A DNA stretch of 36,518 nt from a bacterium (GTDB lineage Bacteria; Patescibacteriota; Minisyncoccia; UBA9983). This document shows positions 22,318 through 31,340 of this stretch, one piece after another. The stretch is from assembly GCA_013152035.1 (NCBI GenBank), contig JAADHB010000017.1:1-36518 (forward strand), read 5' to 3'. Position 1 is the first letter of the stretch, and each line of letters begins with the position of its first letter. Made by a program: the position numbers and the translations under genes. The notes under the pieces were generated by a model. It did no database searches, was not told the DNA's origin, and was given only the letters and a program-made list of their open reading frames with translations.

Positions 22318-23469
22318 ATGAAAATCAATCCGTCCATATTCAAAGAATACGACATACGGGGCGTTTATCCCGATGAAATCAACGAAAGCGCCGCCTACGC
22401 GCTCGGGGGCGTTTTCGCGGCGCTTTTGAACGCCCAAAAGGGGGATAAAATAGCCGTCGGCAGAGACGGCAGAAAAAGCTCAAAACCTCTCGCCGAGAAT
22501 TTTATAAAGGGCGTTGTTGACGCCGGTGTTGATGTGATTGATATCGGCAAAACAACCACGCCGGTTATGTATTTCGCCGTTTGCTCCATGAAAATCGCCG
22601 GCGGGGCGATGATAACGGCGTCGCATAATCCGGCGAAATACAACGGCGTCAAGTTTTGCGGAGCCGGAGCGAGGCCGATTGGAGGAGAAGAAATCAAAAG
22701 GGCGTTTGAAGCGCGAAAAAAGCCGGCGAAAGCCGGCGAAAAGGGAGAGGTTCGCGAAAAGAACATTAAGGAGCGATACCTCAAAAAAATATACGGCGAT
22801 TTCTCAATGCCGAAAAAACTTCCTTTCTCATACTCGTTTGACAAGGACGCGGACCGCTTAATGCTGAAAGACAAAAAGGGCGCGGCGGTACGCGGAGATC
22901 TTGTTGGAATTCTTATCGGAGAGAACGCGGCGAAGAAAAAAGAAACAATCGTTTACGATTTAAGGTGTTCGCGAAGCGTTCCGAATTATTTCAGAAGCAG
23001 AGGGATCCGCGCCATCCCCTGCAAAACAGGGCATTTGAACATTAAAAACGCGATGAGGAAACACAAAGCGTCTTTCGGAATGGAGATAACCGGCCATTAT
23101 TATTTCAAAAAACTGTGCTATTGCGAATCGCCGGATCTCGCCTTAAGAAAAATAATTGAGCTAATCAAAGAAACGAAAAAAACGCCGTCCCAACTTTTGA
23201 AGCCGTACGAAAAATACCATCATTCCGGAGTGATAAATTTCAAGTTTGAAGACGGGAAAAAATTTGAAGAAATCTGCGAAAAATTGAAAGCAAAATACGA
23301 AAACGGCGCCATAAGTTTTATGGACGGCATAACGGTGGAATTTTCAAATTGGTGGTTCAACCTCCGCCGGTCCCGCACCGAACCGCTCCTGCGGCTCGCG
23401 GCGGAGGCGAACTCGGAAGAGCTTCTGGCGGAAAAGGTAAAAGAAATAAAAGAAGTGGTCGCCGGCTAG
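22318..23469 (+). CDS. Phosphohexomutase (phosphomannomutase/phosphoglucomutase-like), shortened domain 2
   Basis: These enzymes interconvert hexose 6- and 1-phosphates through a phosphoserine, supplying sugars for nucleotide-sugar and glycan synthesis. The 383-aa protein starts MKINPSIFKEYDIRGVYPDE. The catalytic loop TASHNP (Ser102) is intact. The metal loop is FDKDADR (normally DGDxDR), the domain 3 sugar loop is EITGHYYF (normally E-S-GH) and the domain 4 phosphate loop is RRSRTEP (normally R-x-SNTEP). Only about 73 residues separate Ser102 from the metal loop, against about 134 in P. aeruginosa AlgC, so the domain 2 core (usual VVDxGNGxA and FPNHxPDP segments) is missing. It may be a divergent mutase or have lost activity. 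It ends by overlapping tatD tail to tail by 4 nt. Confidence 0.9.
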   Translation: MKINPSIFKEYDIRGVYPDEINESAAYALGGVFAALLNAQKGDKIAVGRDGRKSSKPLAENFIKGVVDAGVDVIDIGKTTTPVMYFAVCSMKIAGGAMITASHNPAKYNGVKFCGAGARPIGGEEIKRAFEARKKPAKAGEKGEVREKNIKERYLKKIYGDFSMPKKLPFSYSFDKDADRLMLKDKKGAAVRGDLVGILIGENAAKKKETIVYDLRCSRSVPNYFRSRGIRAIPCKTGHLNIKNAMRKHKASFGMEITGHYYFKKLCYCESPDLALRKIIELIKETKKTPSQLLKPYEKYHHSGVINFKFEDGKKFEEICEKLKAKYENGAISFMDGITVEFSNWWFNLRRSRTEPLLRLAAEANSEELLAEKVKEIKEVVAG

Positions 23470-24227
23470 GCGTTCAGAAACATTTTCATCGCGTTCTGGA
23501 CTGTCGCCTCGGCGACGGCTTCAAAAGAAATCTCCCGGACTTGGGCGATTTTTTTGACGACTTCTCCGACGAACAGCGGTTCGTTCCTCCTCCCCCTATG
23601 CGGAGCCGGGGCGGCGAACGGCGAGTCGGTCTCCGCCATTATTCTGTCCAAGGGCGTTTTTTTGATCACCTCATCATATTCGCTCGTGAAAGTTATCGGT
23701 CCGGCGAATGAAATACTGAAGCCCAGATCAAGATATTGGCGCGCCTCCTCCCAATTGCCGGAAAAGAAATGTATGTCGCCTTTCAGTTTTCCGGCTTTCG
23801 CGGAGAGCATTTTCAGGGCCTCTTTATGCGCCTGCCTGCAGTGGATTATCAGCGGTTTGTTCAATTCCGCCGCCAATTCAATTTGTTTTTCAAAAACGTT
23901 TTTTTGCCTTTCCATGTCGCCCTTTTCCCGCCTGAACATATCCAGCCCGCACTCGCCCATCGCGACCGCTTTTGGATGGCTCGCCAGTTCGCGATAATAT
24001 TCCGTGTCAAATTCCCCTTCATCATCTGTCGGATGCAAACCAACCGCCGCGTAAACATCTTCGTATTTCTCCGCGAGAGCCACCGACTCCAGCGAGGTTT
24101 TCTTGTCGGCCCCGACGCAAATCGTCCAAATGCCGTTTTCCCGCATTTTTTTTATTATTTCATCCCTGTCTCCGTCAAACTGGGGAAAATTCAAATGAGA
24201 ATGTATGTCAAAAAGTTTGGGCGGCAT
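23466..24227 (-). CDS. tatD: TatD-family metal-dependent DNase
   Basis: TatD proteins are TIM-barrel metallo-hydrolases with 3'-5' exonuclease or AP-type DNase activity. The 253-aa protein has the first-strand metal pair IHSHLNF, then VGLHPTDD, the metal Glu in AMGECGLDM, LIIHCRQAHKEAL, IHFFSGNWEEARQYLDLGF and the catalytic Asp in MAETDSPFAAP, followed by RRNEPLFV. Small changes from consensus are FFSG for CFSG and GLDMF for GLDYY. It starts 1 nt after the metG stop, the usual metG-tatD order, so it is co-transcribed and probably coupled. Its last codons overlap the convergent phosphohexomutase gene by 4 nt. Confidence 0.95.
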   Translation of the reverse strand: MPPKLFDIHSHLNFPQFDGDRDEIIKKMRENGIWTICVGADKKTSLESVALAEKYEDVYAAVGLHPTDDEGEFDTEYYRELASHPKAVAMGECGLDMFRREKGDMERQKNVFEKQIELAAELNKPLIIHCRQAHKEALKMLSAKAGKLKGDIHFFSGNWEEARQYLDLGFSISFAGPITFTSEYDEVIKKTPLDRIMAETDSPFAAPAPHRGRRNEPLFVGEVVKKIAQVREISFEAVAEATVQNAMKMFLNA

Positions 24228-24228
24228 A

Positions 24229-25650
24229 TTATTCCTTGCGGGAAAACAACGATTCCGGCATTTTATTGCCCTCTATCGCTTCGGTTATTTTGCCGGCGGT
24301 TTCCGGCAAAAACGGCGCAAGCATCACCGCGACCCGAGAAAGCCCCGAAACAAGATATTTCAAAATTTCTTTCGCCTTTTCCCTGTCTTCCTTGACGACC
24401 TTGAACGGTTCCGTTTTTTGAATATGCGAATCAAGCTCGGCGATTAAATCCCAAACGACATCAGCCGCCCTGTTTACTTCGCTGTTGTCCATAAATTTGC
24501 GGTAGTCCTCCGGCAGTTCTTCATTTTTGATTTCAATTTTTTCGCCCTCAAAATACTGTTCGCTCATTTTCATAATTCTCGCGGTCAAATTGCCGAGCCC
24601 GTTGGCAAGGTCGGCGTTGTAAACATTTTTGAACCCCTCTCTCGTCATATCGCCGTCCTCAAAAGAGCTTATTTTGCGCGCCAAATAGTAGCGAAGGGCG
24701 TCCGCTCCATACTCGCCAAGCAGTTCGCTCGGAGGAATGGCGTTGCCGAGCGTTTTTGACATTTTTCTCCCTCCGGAAAGAATATGCCCGTGAACATAGA
24801 GTTCTTTCGGAAGAGGCAGTCCGAGATGCGCCAAAAGAGCCGGCCAAATCGTGGCATGGACGCGAAGGATGTCTTTTCCCATCAACTGCAGATCGGGAGG
24901 AAAAAAATCGGGAACACCCCCTCCCCCGTCCCACCCCAAAACGGTCAAGTAATTCAGAAAGGCGTCAAGCCAAACATAAACGGTATGATTTTCATCAAAA
25001 GGAAGCGGTATCCCCCAGGAAACTTTTTCCTTCGGGCGGGAAATTGAAATATCCTCCAATTTGTGTTTTTCCAAAAAAGACAGTATCTCGTTTTTTCTGG
25101 TCCGCGGAGTTATTTTGAGTTCATCCGACTTTATTTTTTTCTCCAGTTCTTCGCCGAATTCCGACATTTTTAAAAGGTAATTTTCTTCCGTTACTATTTC
25201 CGGCTCTTTTTGGTGGTCAGGGCATTTCCCGTCCGACAATTGCGATTTAACCAAAAACTGCTCGCAGCCGGAACAATAAAGCCCTTCGTATTTCCCTTTG
25301 TATATGGCGCCTTTTTCATAAAGATTGTTCAAGGCGGAGCGAACGGCGTTTTTATGCGTTTCGTCCGAAGTCCTGATAAATCCGTCGTAGGAAATATCCA
25401 AATCTTTCCAAAGGTTTTGAAAGACTGCGGAAATTTCGTCCACGAATTTTTGCGGGTCTTTTCCTTCCTCTCCGGCTTTTTTTTGAATTTTCGCTCCGTG
25501 CTCGTCCATACCGGTTGAGAAAAACACTTTTTTGCCGCGCGACCGCGCCCAGCGCGCCAAAATGTCCGCCTTCACCGTCGTGTAGGCGTGCCCGATATGA
25601 GGATTATCGTTGGCGTAATAAATCGGAGTTGTGATAAAAAATTTTTCCAT
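24229..25650 (-). CDS. metG: Methionyl-tRNA synthetase, compact form
   Basis: MetRS charges tRNA-Met. The 473-aa protein holds the HIGH motif in NPHIGHAYTT (residues 18-21), a zinc knuckle CSGC...CPDH near residues 130-150, the KMSKS loop as GGRKMSKTLGNAIPP, and the alpha-helical anticodon domain (NADLANGLGNLTARIMKMSE and later LIAELDSHIQKTEPF). It lacks the C-terminal EMAP/Trbp111-like dimerisation domain of longer enzymes (about 650-680 aa). CPDH replaces the usual fourth Cys ligand with His. It precedes tatD by 1 nt. Confidence 0.97.
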   Translation of the reverse strand: MEKFFITTPIYYANDNPHIGHAYTTVKADILARWARSRGKKVFFSTGMDEHGAKIQKKAGEEGKDPQKFVDEISAVFQNLWKDLDISYDGFIRTSDETHKNAVRSALNNLYEKGAIYKGKYEGLYCSGCEQFLVKSQLSDGKCPDHQKEPEIVTEENYLLKMSEFGEELEKKIKSDELKITPRTRKNEILSFLEKHKLEDISISRPKEKVSWGIPLPFDENHTVYVWLDAFLNYLTVLGWDGGGGVPDFFPPDLQLMGKDILRVHATIWPALLAHLGLPLPKELYVHGHILSGGRKMSKTLGNAIPPSELLGEYGADALRYYLARKISSFEDGDMTREGFKNVYNADLANGLGNLTARIMKMSEQYFEGEKIEIKNEELPEDYRKFMDNSEVNRAADVVWDLIAELDSHIQKTEPFKVVKEDREKAKEILKYLVSGLSRVAVMLAPFLPETAGKITEAIEGNKMPESLFSRKE

Positions 25651-25688
25651 CAGAAAATGTTTCCCGCCCGGCGGCTAAAAAGAAGAAC

Positions 25689-26732
25689 TTAAGATTTGAT
25701 GCCCTTTTCTTTTTCAATATCGCTCAAAAATTCAAAAAGGACGGCGACAATCGGGATGGACAAAAGGATGCCGAAGAATCCCCCCAACTGCGCGCCGACA
25801 AGAAGAGCGAGGATTGTTATTATCGGAGGAACGCCGACCGTTTTTCTTACGACAAGCGGGTAAATGAGATGATTTTCAAACTGCTGGATAATCACGAACA
25901 AAACCACGACCGCCAGCGCCAGCGAGGGGCTCTGCAGAAAAGCTATGGCTATCGGCGGTATTGAAGCCATAATCGGGCCGAAAATCGGTATCAATTCAAA
26001 CACTGCGGCAAGCAGGGCGAAAGTCAGCGCGTACGGAACGCGCAAGATAGTCAATCCGAGAAAAACAAGGACTCCTATCAGGATGCCGAGGAGTACTTGC
26101 CCCTTCAGCCATCCTCCTATTTTATCGCGAGATCTCAGCCAGAGCCCGATGGCGTATTTTTCCTGGCTCCTCGGAACAATTATTCTCAAGAAATTCTCAA
26201 TCCCCTTTTCCTGAACCGCCAAATAAAAGGAGAGGATTACTATAAGCACGAACGACATCGCTCCTCCGAATATGGTGGCTGTCGCCTGGAAAAAACCGCT
26301 TGTTAGCCCGCCCACGAATTTTTTGGCGCTCTCGGCGAATCCGAGAAGAAGCCCTGATATTGATTCCGGCAATTCGGGCAGGAATTTGCCTATGACACCG
26401 TTTTCAAACGGCTTGTCCAGATAAGAAGGCACTGTGGACGCCAAATTTGAAAGCTCGGAAAAAATCGGCGGAATGACGAGGTAGAACATAAAGCCGAGGA
26501 TGGAGAAGGCGATTAAATAAACGAATATCACCGCCAGAACCCGAGGCACTTTATATCTCTGAAACCAGCGCGCCGCCGGCTCCACCCCCGAGGCGACAAC
26601 CACGGAAAAAAGAACCACTGCCGCCAAATCGCGAAGGTAGTAAAGGAAGGCGATAAGCAGAACAATAAGAATCGCCCTGAAAAAAGTGCCCGTTGTTATG
26701 TTTACCGTTATGTTTTTGCCGTTGTTGTCCAT
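25689..26732 (-). CDS. AI-2E-family (PerM/TqsA-like) membrane transporter
   Basis: The 347-aa protein starts MDNNGKNITVNITTGTFFRA and has the usual pattern of about eight membrane segments: AILIVLLIAFLYYL, VAVLFSVVVASG-type helix, VLAVIFVYLIAFSILGFMF, a soluble middle, AMSFVLIVILSFYLAVQEK, and a C-terminal block GQVLLGILIGVLVFLGLTIL, FELIPIFGPIMASIPPIAI and TIALLVGAQLGGFFGILLSI-type helices. The conserved E-L-I-P-x-F-G-P motif in FELIPIFGP marks the AI-2E family. Known members export AI-2, auxins or act as Na+/H+ antiporters, so the substrate is uncertain. It starts 3 nt after the M16 peptidase stop, so the two are an operon. Confidence 0.92.
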   Translation of the reverse strand: MDNNGKNITVNITTGTFFRAILIVLLIAFLYYLRDLAAVVLFSVVVASGVEPAARWFQRYKVPRVLAVIFVYLIAFSILGFMFYLVIPPIFSELSNLASTVPSYLDKPFENGVIGKFLPELPESISGLLLGFAESAKKFVGGLTSGFFQATATIFGGAMSFVLIVILSFYLAVQEKGIENFLRIIVPRSQEKYAIGLWLRSRDKIGGWLKGQVLLGILIGVLVFLGLTILRVPYALTFALLAAVFELIPIFGPIMASIPPIAIAFLQSPSLALAVVVLFVIIQQFENHLIYPLVVRKTVGVPPIITILALLVGAQLGGFFGILLSIPIVAVLFEFLSDIEKEKGIKS

Positions 26733-26735
26733 TTT

Positions 26736-28022
26736 TTATATTTCACTGAATAACTTTTTGTAATACTCCTCTTTTTTCTTCGCGCCGTTATGCCGGCCGA
26801 TTGCCGCCATAACGATTTTCTCCGGACGGAAGATGTCTCCGGCTACCTTTAGAATATCATTCTGGCTGACTTTTTCAATCTTTTTCAATATCTCATCCGG
26901 CTGGAGAATTTTTTTGTAGAAAAGGTCCTGCTCGCCGTAAAAATCCGCCACATGGTCGGTTGTCTCAAGCCCCAGCGCCATTTGCCCCCTTATGTAACTT
27001 TTCGCGTCGTTCAAAACCTTGAGGGGAACCTTATTTTCTTTCAAATCCGACAATATGCCCTTTATTTTTTCAACCGTTTTTCGCAGGTTGGCGTGCGAAA
27101 CCCCCGCCCTGAGATATAAAAGTCCGGTGTCGGTTTGCAGCCAGTCGTCGCTTCCGACATAATAGGCGAGCCCGTTTTTCTCCCTTATTTCCGAATAAAG
27201 AAGCGACGAGGAATTTCCCCCCAAAATGACGGACAGGACGCCGAGCGCGTGGCGCCGTTCGTCAAACATATCAAACGCCTTCAGTCCGATCGCCAGATGG
27301 GTTTGGTCGCTCTTTTTGCTGAAAATTTCAATTCGCGGGGATTTTTGCTTTTCCTTCGTTTTCGGGGCGGAGATTTTCGCGCCCTTCTTTATTCCGGAAA
27401 ACGCCGCTTCTATTTTCTCAAAAACTTTTTCCGGACTGATTTTCCCCGCCACCACGATTTCCATATTTTTCGCGGTGTAATTGTCGGCGCGATATTTCAA
27501 AATGTCGGAACGCTTTATCGCGCCGACGGTTTCTTTTTTTCCGAGGACGCTTCTCCCCGCCGGCTGGTTCCCGAACGCCGAACGGAGCAGCAATTCCATT
27601 ACTTTCCGCTGGGGCAAATCCTCGTACATCGCTATCTCCTGCAAAATAACGCCGCGCTCTTTTTCCATTTCCTCCTCATTAAAAATAGGATTTAAAATAA
27701 GGTCGGAAATGACATCAAGCCCCGTGTCAAAATACTTCGCCGCCAATTTGACCCAAAAACCCGTTATTTCGTAACCGGTAAAGGCGTTGTGGCTCGCCCC
27801 CACTCTGTCCAACTCCTTGTATATGTCGCTCGCGGTCGGGCGGTTTTTCGTGCCCTTAAAAAACAGATGCTCCAGAAAATGGGAAATTCCGCCAAGCCGT
27901 TCGCTTTCGTTTTTCGCCCCGACGCCGACCAAAACTTGAATGGTCACCGCCTCGGAATTTTTCATAGGCGCGGCGACAACGCGCAGACCGTTGCTCAAAA
28001 TCTTTTTTTCAAATCTGACCAT
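26736..28022 (-). CDS. M16-family zinc peptidase (insulinase/processing-peptidase-like)
   Basis: The 428-aa protein starts MVRFEKKILSNGLRVVAAPM; an ATG 18 nt upstream adds only MCYHGL. The inverted zinc motif HxxEH is HFLEH (residues 48-52), and the third ligand Glu lies in RGVILQEIAMYEDLP. The second half holds the usual inactive lobe (GLKAFDMFDERRHALGVLSV, SSLLYSEIREKNGLAYYVGS with the R/Y substrate-binding pair). Family members cut short peptides; bacterial ones are often cytoplasmic and no signal peptide is visible. It precedes the AI-2E transporter by 3 nt, and 39 nt separate it from glyS. Confidence 0.95.
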   Translation of the reverse strand: MVRFEKKILSNGLRVVAAPMKNSEAVTIQVLVGVGAKNESERLGGISHFLEHLFFKGTKNRPTASDIYKELDRVGASHNAFTGYEITGFWVKLAAKYFDTGLDVISDLILNPIFNEEEMEKERGVILQEIAMYEDLPQRKVMELLLRSAFGNQPAGRSVLGKKETVGAIKRSDILKYRADNYTAKNMEIVVAGKISPEKVFEKIEAAFSGIKKGAKISAPKTKEKQKSPRIEIFSKKSDQTHLAIGLKAFDMFDERRHALGVLSVILGGNSSSLLYSEIREKNGLAYYVGSDDWLQTDTGLLYLRAGVSHANLRKTVEKIKGILSDLKENKVPLKVLNDAKSYIRGQMALGLETTDHVADFYGEQDLFYKKILQPDEILKKIEKVSQNDILKVAGDIFRPEKIVMAAIGRHNGAKKKEEYYKKLFSEI

Positions 28023-28061
28023 AAGCCCATGATAGCACAAAAGCCCGGATTTGTTTTTGCC

Positions 28062-29366
28062 CTAAATTTTCAGGCGAGAAATTAATTCTTCAATTTTTAC
28101 TCTTTCCTGTTCGCCGGTGTCGCGGTCGCGGAGGGTGACGGTGTTGTCTTCCAGTGTGTCAAAATCAACGGTCACGCAATACGGCGTTCCTATTTCGTCC
28201 TGCCGGCGGTATCGCTTGCCAATGTTTCCGTTGTCGTCAAAAACGACGGGTTGGATTTCCTTTTTTATCATTTCGTACACCTCCCTCGCCTTCGCGACCA
28301 GCTCCGGCTTGTTTTTGAGAAGCGGAAAAACCGCCGCCTTAATCGGCGCGATTTCCGGCTTGAATTTCAGAAAGACTCTTGTTTCTCCGGACATCTCATC
28401 TTCCGTGTACGCCTCGCAAAGGACAGCCAGCAAAGGCCTGTCCACCCCGAACGACGGCTCTATCGTATGCGGGACAAATCTTTCTTTTGACTCTTCATCG
28501 TAATAATCAAGTTTGTGGTTTTTCAGGTCAAAGTCCGTGCGGTACGCCAGTCCGACAACCTCGTCGTCGCCAAACGGATACTTGTAAAAAACGTCTATGG
28601 TCCTTTTTGAATAATGAGCCAGATCGTCTTTGGGGACTTCAAAATCGGAAAGGTTCTCCGCGGCGATTCCGATGCTTTCCAGCCAACTATGAATCTCCGA
28701 CCGCCAATGCTCAAAAACAGTTTGCCACTCTTCGTCATTCTTTGGCGGCTTTATGAAATACTCAACTTCCATTTGCTCAAACTCCCTCACGCGAAAAAGG
28801 AAGTCCCCCGGGGTTATCTCATTTCTGAATGACTTGCCTATCTGGGCGATGCCGAACGGCAATTTGGGGTGCATGGAATCAACGACATTTTTGAAATTTA
28901 CGAAAATCCCCTGCGCCGTTTCCGGCCTTAAATATATCCGCGAGGCGGTGCCTTCAACCGCCCCGATAAAAGTTTTGAACATCATATTGAACTGCTTTTC
29001 TTCCGTCAGCTCCCCCCCGCACTCTGGGCATTTGCCGTCGCCAAACTTGTTTTCCTCCTTGATTTTATCCGCCCGAAATCTCTTGTGGCATTTCTTGCAT
29101 TCAACGAGCGGGTCGGAAAATCCGGCGGCGTGGCCGGACGCCTCCCACACTTTCGGGTTCATCAGAATGGCGGCGTCAAGCCCGAAGACATCCTCGCGGT
29201 TGAGAACGAACTTTTTCCACCATGAATTTTTTATGTTGTTTTTCAGCAGGACTCCGAGCGGACCGTAATCCCAGACGCCCGCCAAGCCGCCGTAAATTTC
29301 CGAGCTTTGATAAACAAAACCCCGCCTTTTAGCCAAACTCACTATTTTTTCCAGTTTATTTTCCAT
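28062..29366 (-). CDS. glyS: Glycyl-tRNA synthetase, single-chain (alpha2) type
   Basis: This class II synthetase charges tRNA-Gly. The 434-aa protein starts MENKLEKIVSLAKRRGFVYQ; an upstream ATG (29390) would read MGTGTIIIMENK through a palindrome. Motif 1 is in GLAGVWDYGPLGVLLKNNIK, motif 2 in FRNEITPGDFLFRVREFEQM and motif 3 in EPSFGVDRPLLAVL; the anticodon-binding domain follows (PIKAAVFPLLKNKPELV, DNGNIGKRYRRQDEIGTPYC). A Cys4 knuckle, CKKC and CPEC, lies near residues 90-130. The protein is short for this type. It sits downstream of the DUF11-like gene with a palindrome between them. Confidence 0.97.
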   Translation of the reverse strand: MENKLEKIVSLAKRRGFVYQSSEIYGGLAGVWDYGPLGVLLKNNIKNSWWKKFVLNREDVFGLDAAILMNPKVWEASGHAAGFSDPLVECKKCHKRFRADKIKEENKFGDGKCPECGGELTEEKQFNMMFKTFIGAVEGTASRIYLRPETAQGIFVNFKNVVDSMHPKLPFGIAQIGKSFRNEITPGDFLFRVREFEQMEVEYFIKPPKNDEEWQTVFEHWRSEIHSWLESIGIAAENLSDFEVPKDDLAHYSKRTIDVFYKYPFGDDEVVGLAYRTDFDLKNHKLDYYDEESKERFVPHTIEPSFGVDRPLLAVLCEAYTEDEMSGETRVFLKFKPEIAPIKAAVFPLLKNKPELVAKAREVYEMIKKEIQPVVFDDNGNIGKRYRRQDEIGTPYCVTVDFDTLEDNTVTLRDRDTGEQERVKIEELISRLKI

Positions 29367-29379
29367 AATTATTATTGTT

Positions 29380-29410
29380 CCCGTTCCCAAGGAGAGTCCT
29401 TGGGAACGGG
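29380..29410. repeat. 31-bp palindrome of the CCAAGG...CCTTGG family
   Basis: Arms of 14 bp (29380-29393 and 29397-29410) enclose GAG. The core CCAAGGAGAGTCCTTGG resembles CCAAGGTAAGACCTTGG in the copies at 11146 and 36466. It lies between glyS and the upstream DUF11-like gene, with no uridine run. Confidence 0.85.
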
Positions 29411-29417
29411 GTTCGCG

Positions 29418-31304
29418 TTATTCCGTCACCTCCGACTCCCGTTGGGTGAATTGAGGGTCGCGCGTCAGCCTTGTGGTCAAGGCGCTTTTTTCATCCTTCA
29501 AAGTTTCTCCGGTAAATTCGTCTTTCGCCTCCAAGCTTGTTTTCCCGATAAGTTCCGGCGAGCTTCCGACCTGGCTCAGGTTCGGATCAAGGGCGACCTG
29601 AAAAGAAACTTCCCTCGCCGGACGGACAATGCCGGTGCCCGCCGGAACGGCTCCGGCATCCCAGACGATATTGCCGGAAACATCGTCAAAGGAAACATTT
29701 TCCCCGGAAGGCGAAATTTTGCCGAGCCATCTCATATACGAAGGGAGGGGGGCTGAAACCTTCACGCCGGAAAAATCATTCACATTGTTGCCGAGCGACC
29801 ATGTAATCGTGTAGGTCGTTTCCTCCCCCACCCGCGGCGGCATCGGTCCCGTATTCTTGAAAGGTCCCGAATAATGCGTCGCGGCGGCGGCAAGCTGGAG
29901 TCGCGACCCTATCTTAATCTCCTTCGTTATGCTGTTTTGGATTTTCCCGCTCTGCGAAGTTCCGGAAATGGCCGTCCCCTCAATGCTCCCCTCCAGTTCA
30001 ATGGCGAAATTTTTGTCTCCCGCCGTCCTCACCGGCAAGGGGTTTAGAATTGAAAAACTGAATTGCGCCCTGCCGACCTCTCCCGGATCTATCGCCGACA
30101 GTTCCGGTTTGCTCGCGGAGTTCCAGAGCAGTGTCTTGTCAAAAGTTCTGTAAAATCCTTTGCTCACCGAAATTGATTTCTGGTCCAGCGCCGCGCCTTT
30201 GATTTTAATGCTCACCTTCGCGTCCCGCACCGGTGACGAAAGATTGTTTTTCCAGGCGACTTCCACACGAAGAGAATCGCCGGCGGACGCTATGTTTTTC
30301 TCCGAATCTTTTCCGTTGACGAACAAAACCAAATCAATGTACGGCTTTTTGACGACAACCGTTTCCGCCGATTCTCCGTACGGGATGAAAGTTCCGTCGG
30401 CTTTTATCACGCCCGCCGTCGCGCGGAAGGCTTTTTCCTCCAAATCCTGCCCCTCAACGATTCCGCGGATTGAAATGTTTCTCTCTTGCGACGGGTCAAA
30501 ATCGCCGATTTTCCACAAATTGTTTTTGCGGCTCGGGGACGGAGTGGCGCCGGAAAACTGGAAACCGGATGGATAATCAAGGCGCAAAACCAGATTTCTG
30601 ATTACCGCCTCGGAATTTGAGACAATCCCGACCTTCACTTCCATTTCCCGTTTCGCGTTTATTTCTTTCGGAATCAGCAGGGAAACGCCGACGGGGGGGC
30701 GGGAGATTTTGACCGTATAGCTTCCGCTTTTGGCGAATATGGCGTTGGACTGAGCCAGCCGATATTCAAGCGTCGCCTTTATGTTTTTTTCTTCATCCTC
30801 TTTTCCGAGCAAGACGACGCTTATCGTCTTTTTGATTGACGCCCCGGGAGCTATCGTCCCGAAAGAATACCGCTCGCGGGACAGGGGGCTTCCGTCGGAA
30901 GAAAAAGAACTTTCCGGGAAATCAACAATGAGGTCCGCCATTTCAAGGTCGGTGTTGTTTTTGTTTTCCACGAAAATATCAAGAGTGTTTATTTCGCCCC
31001 CCTGAACATAGGGCGGCCCCTTTATCTCCACCCCTATATTCCCCGAAGAAACGACATTTGAGTCGCCGAGCCAAAAATACAAAAACGCGGACAGGGAAAC
31101 GAGAAAAAAAACGAAGGAGGCGGCAAGCAGGACTTTCAGCGGGAAAAAAGCGCCCTTCTTTTTTCTCGCGGACGGTTTCGGCCAATGCGAAGAAGGCAGG
31201 CTCTCCCTTCTGCCGTAAATTCTCGGCCTTTCCCCCCTCTCTTTGAAGGATTCGCCCTTTTTATAAAGCCGCTTTTTAAGATTTTTAAGATTGTCGCTTT
31301 TCAT
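29418..31304 (-). CDS. Membrane-anchored protein with CARDB/DUF11-like beta-sandwich repeats
   Basis: The 628-aa protein starts MKSDNLKNLKKRLYKKGESF. A basic cytoplasmic N-terminus of about 54 residues is followed by one membrane helix (about 55-79, LAASFVFFLVSLSAFLYFWL). The outside part is a row of Ig-like domains of CARDB/DUF11 type: VQGGEINTLDIFVENKNNTD, KREMEVKVGIVSNSEAVIRN, AGDSLRVEVAWKNNLSSPVR and VGEETTYTITWSLGNNVNDF. The phrase KNNTDLEMADLIVDFP matches the 'tension between derivative and decay' pattern of DUF11 strands. No enzyme motif is visible, so it is probably a surface scaffold or adhesin. It is 28 nt downstream of recO and has its own extended -10 within the recO end. Confidence 0.75.
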   Translation of the reverse strand: MKSDNLKNLKKRLYKKGESFKERGERPRIYGRRESLPSSHWPKPSARKKKGAFFPLKVLLAASFVFFLVSLSAFLYFWLGDSNVVSSGNIGVEIKGPPYVQGGEINTLDIFVENKNNTDLEMADLIVDFPESSFSSDGSPLSRERYSFGTIAPGASIKKTISVVLLGKEDEEKNIKATLEYRLAQSNAIFAKSGSYTVKISRPPVGVSLLIPKEINAKREMEVKVGIVSNSEAVIRNLVLRLDYPSGFQFSGATPSPSRKNNLWKIGDFDPSQERNISIRGIVEGQDLEEKAFRATAGVIKADGTFIPYGESAETVVVKKPYIDLVLFVNGKDSEKNIASAGDSLRVEVAWKNNLSSPVRDAKVSIKIKGAALDQKSISVSKGFYRTFDKTLLWNSASKPELSAIDPGEVGRAQFSFSILNPLPVRTAGDKNFAIELEGSIEGTAISGTSQSGKIQNSITKEIKIGSRLQLAAAATHYSGPFKNTGPMPPRVGEETTYTITWSLGNNVNDFSGVKVSAPLPSYMRWLGKISPSGENVSFDDVSGNIVWDAGAVPAGTGIVRPAREVSFQVALDPNLSQVGSSPELIGKTSLEAKDEFTGETLKDEKSALTTRLTRDPQFTQRESEVTE

Positions 31305-31331
31305 CGATATTCGCTCTTTTGCTTAGCCGTT

Positions 31332-31340
31332 ATTATAACA
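31332..31340 (-). promoter_or_regulatory. Extended -10 promoter upstream of the DUF11-like gene
   Basis: On the minus strand TGTTATAAT (TGn plus a perfect TATAAT) lies over the end of recO, 27 nt before the ATG at 31304. A weak AAGAGCG near the start could be a ribosome-binding site. Confidence 0.5.
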
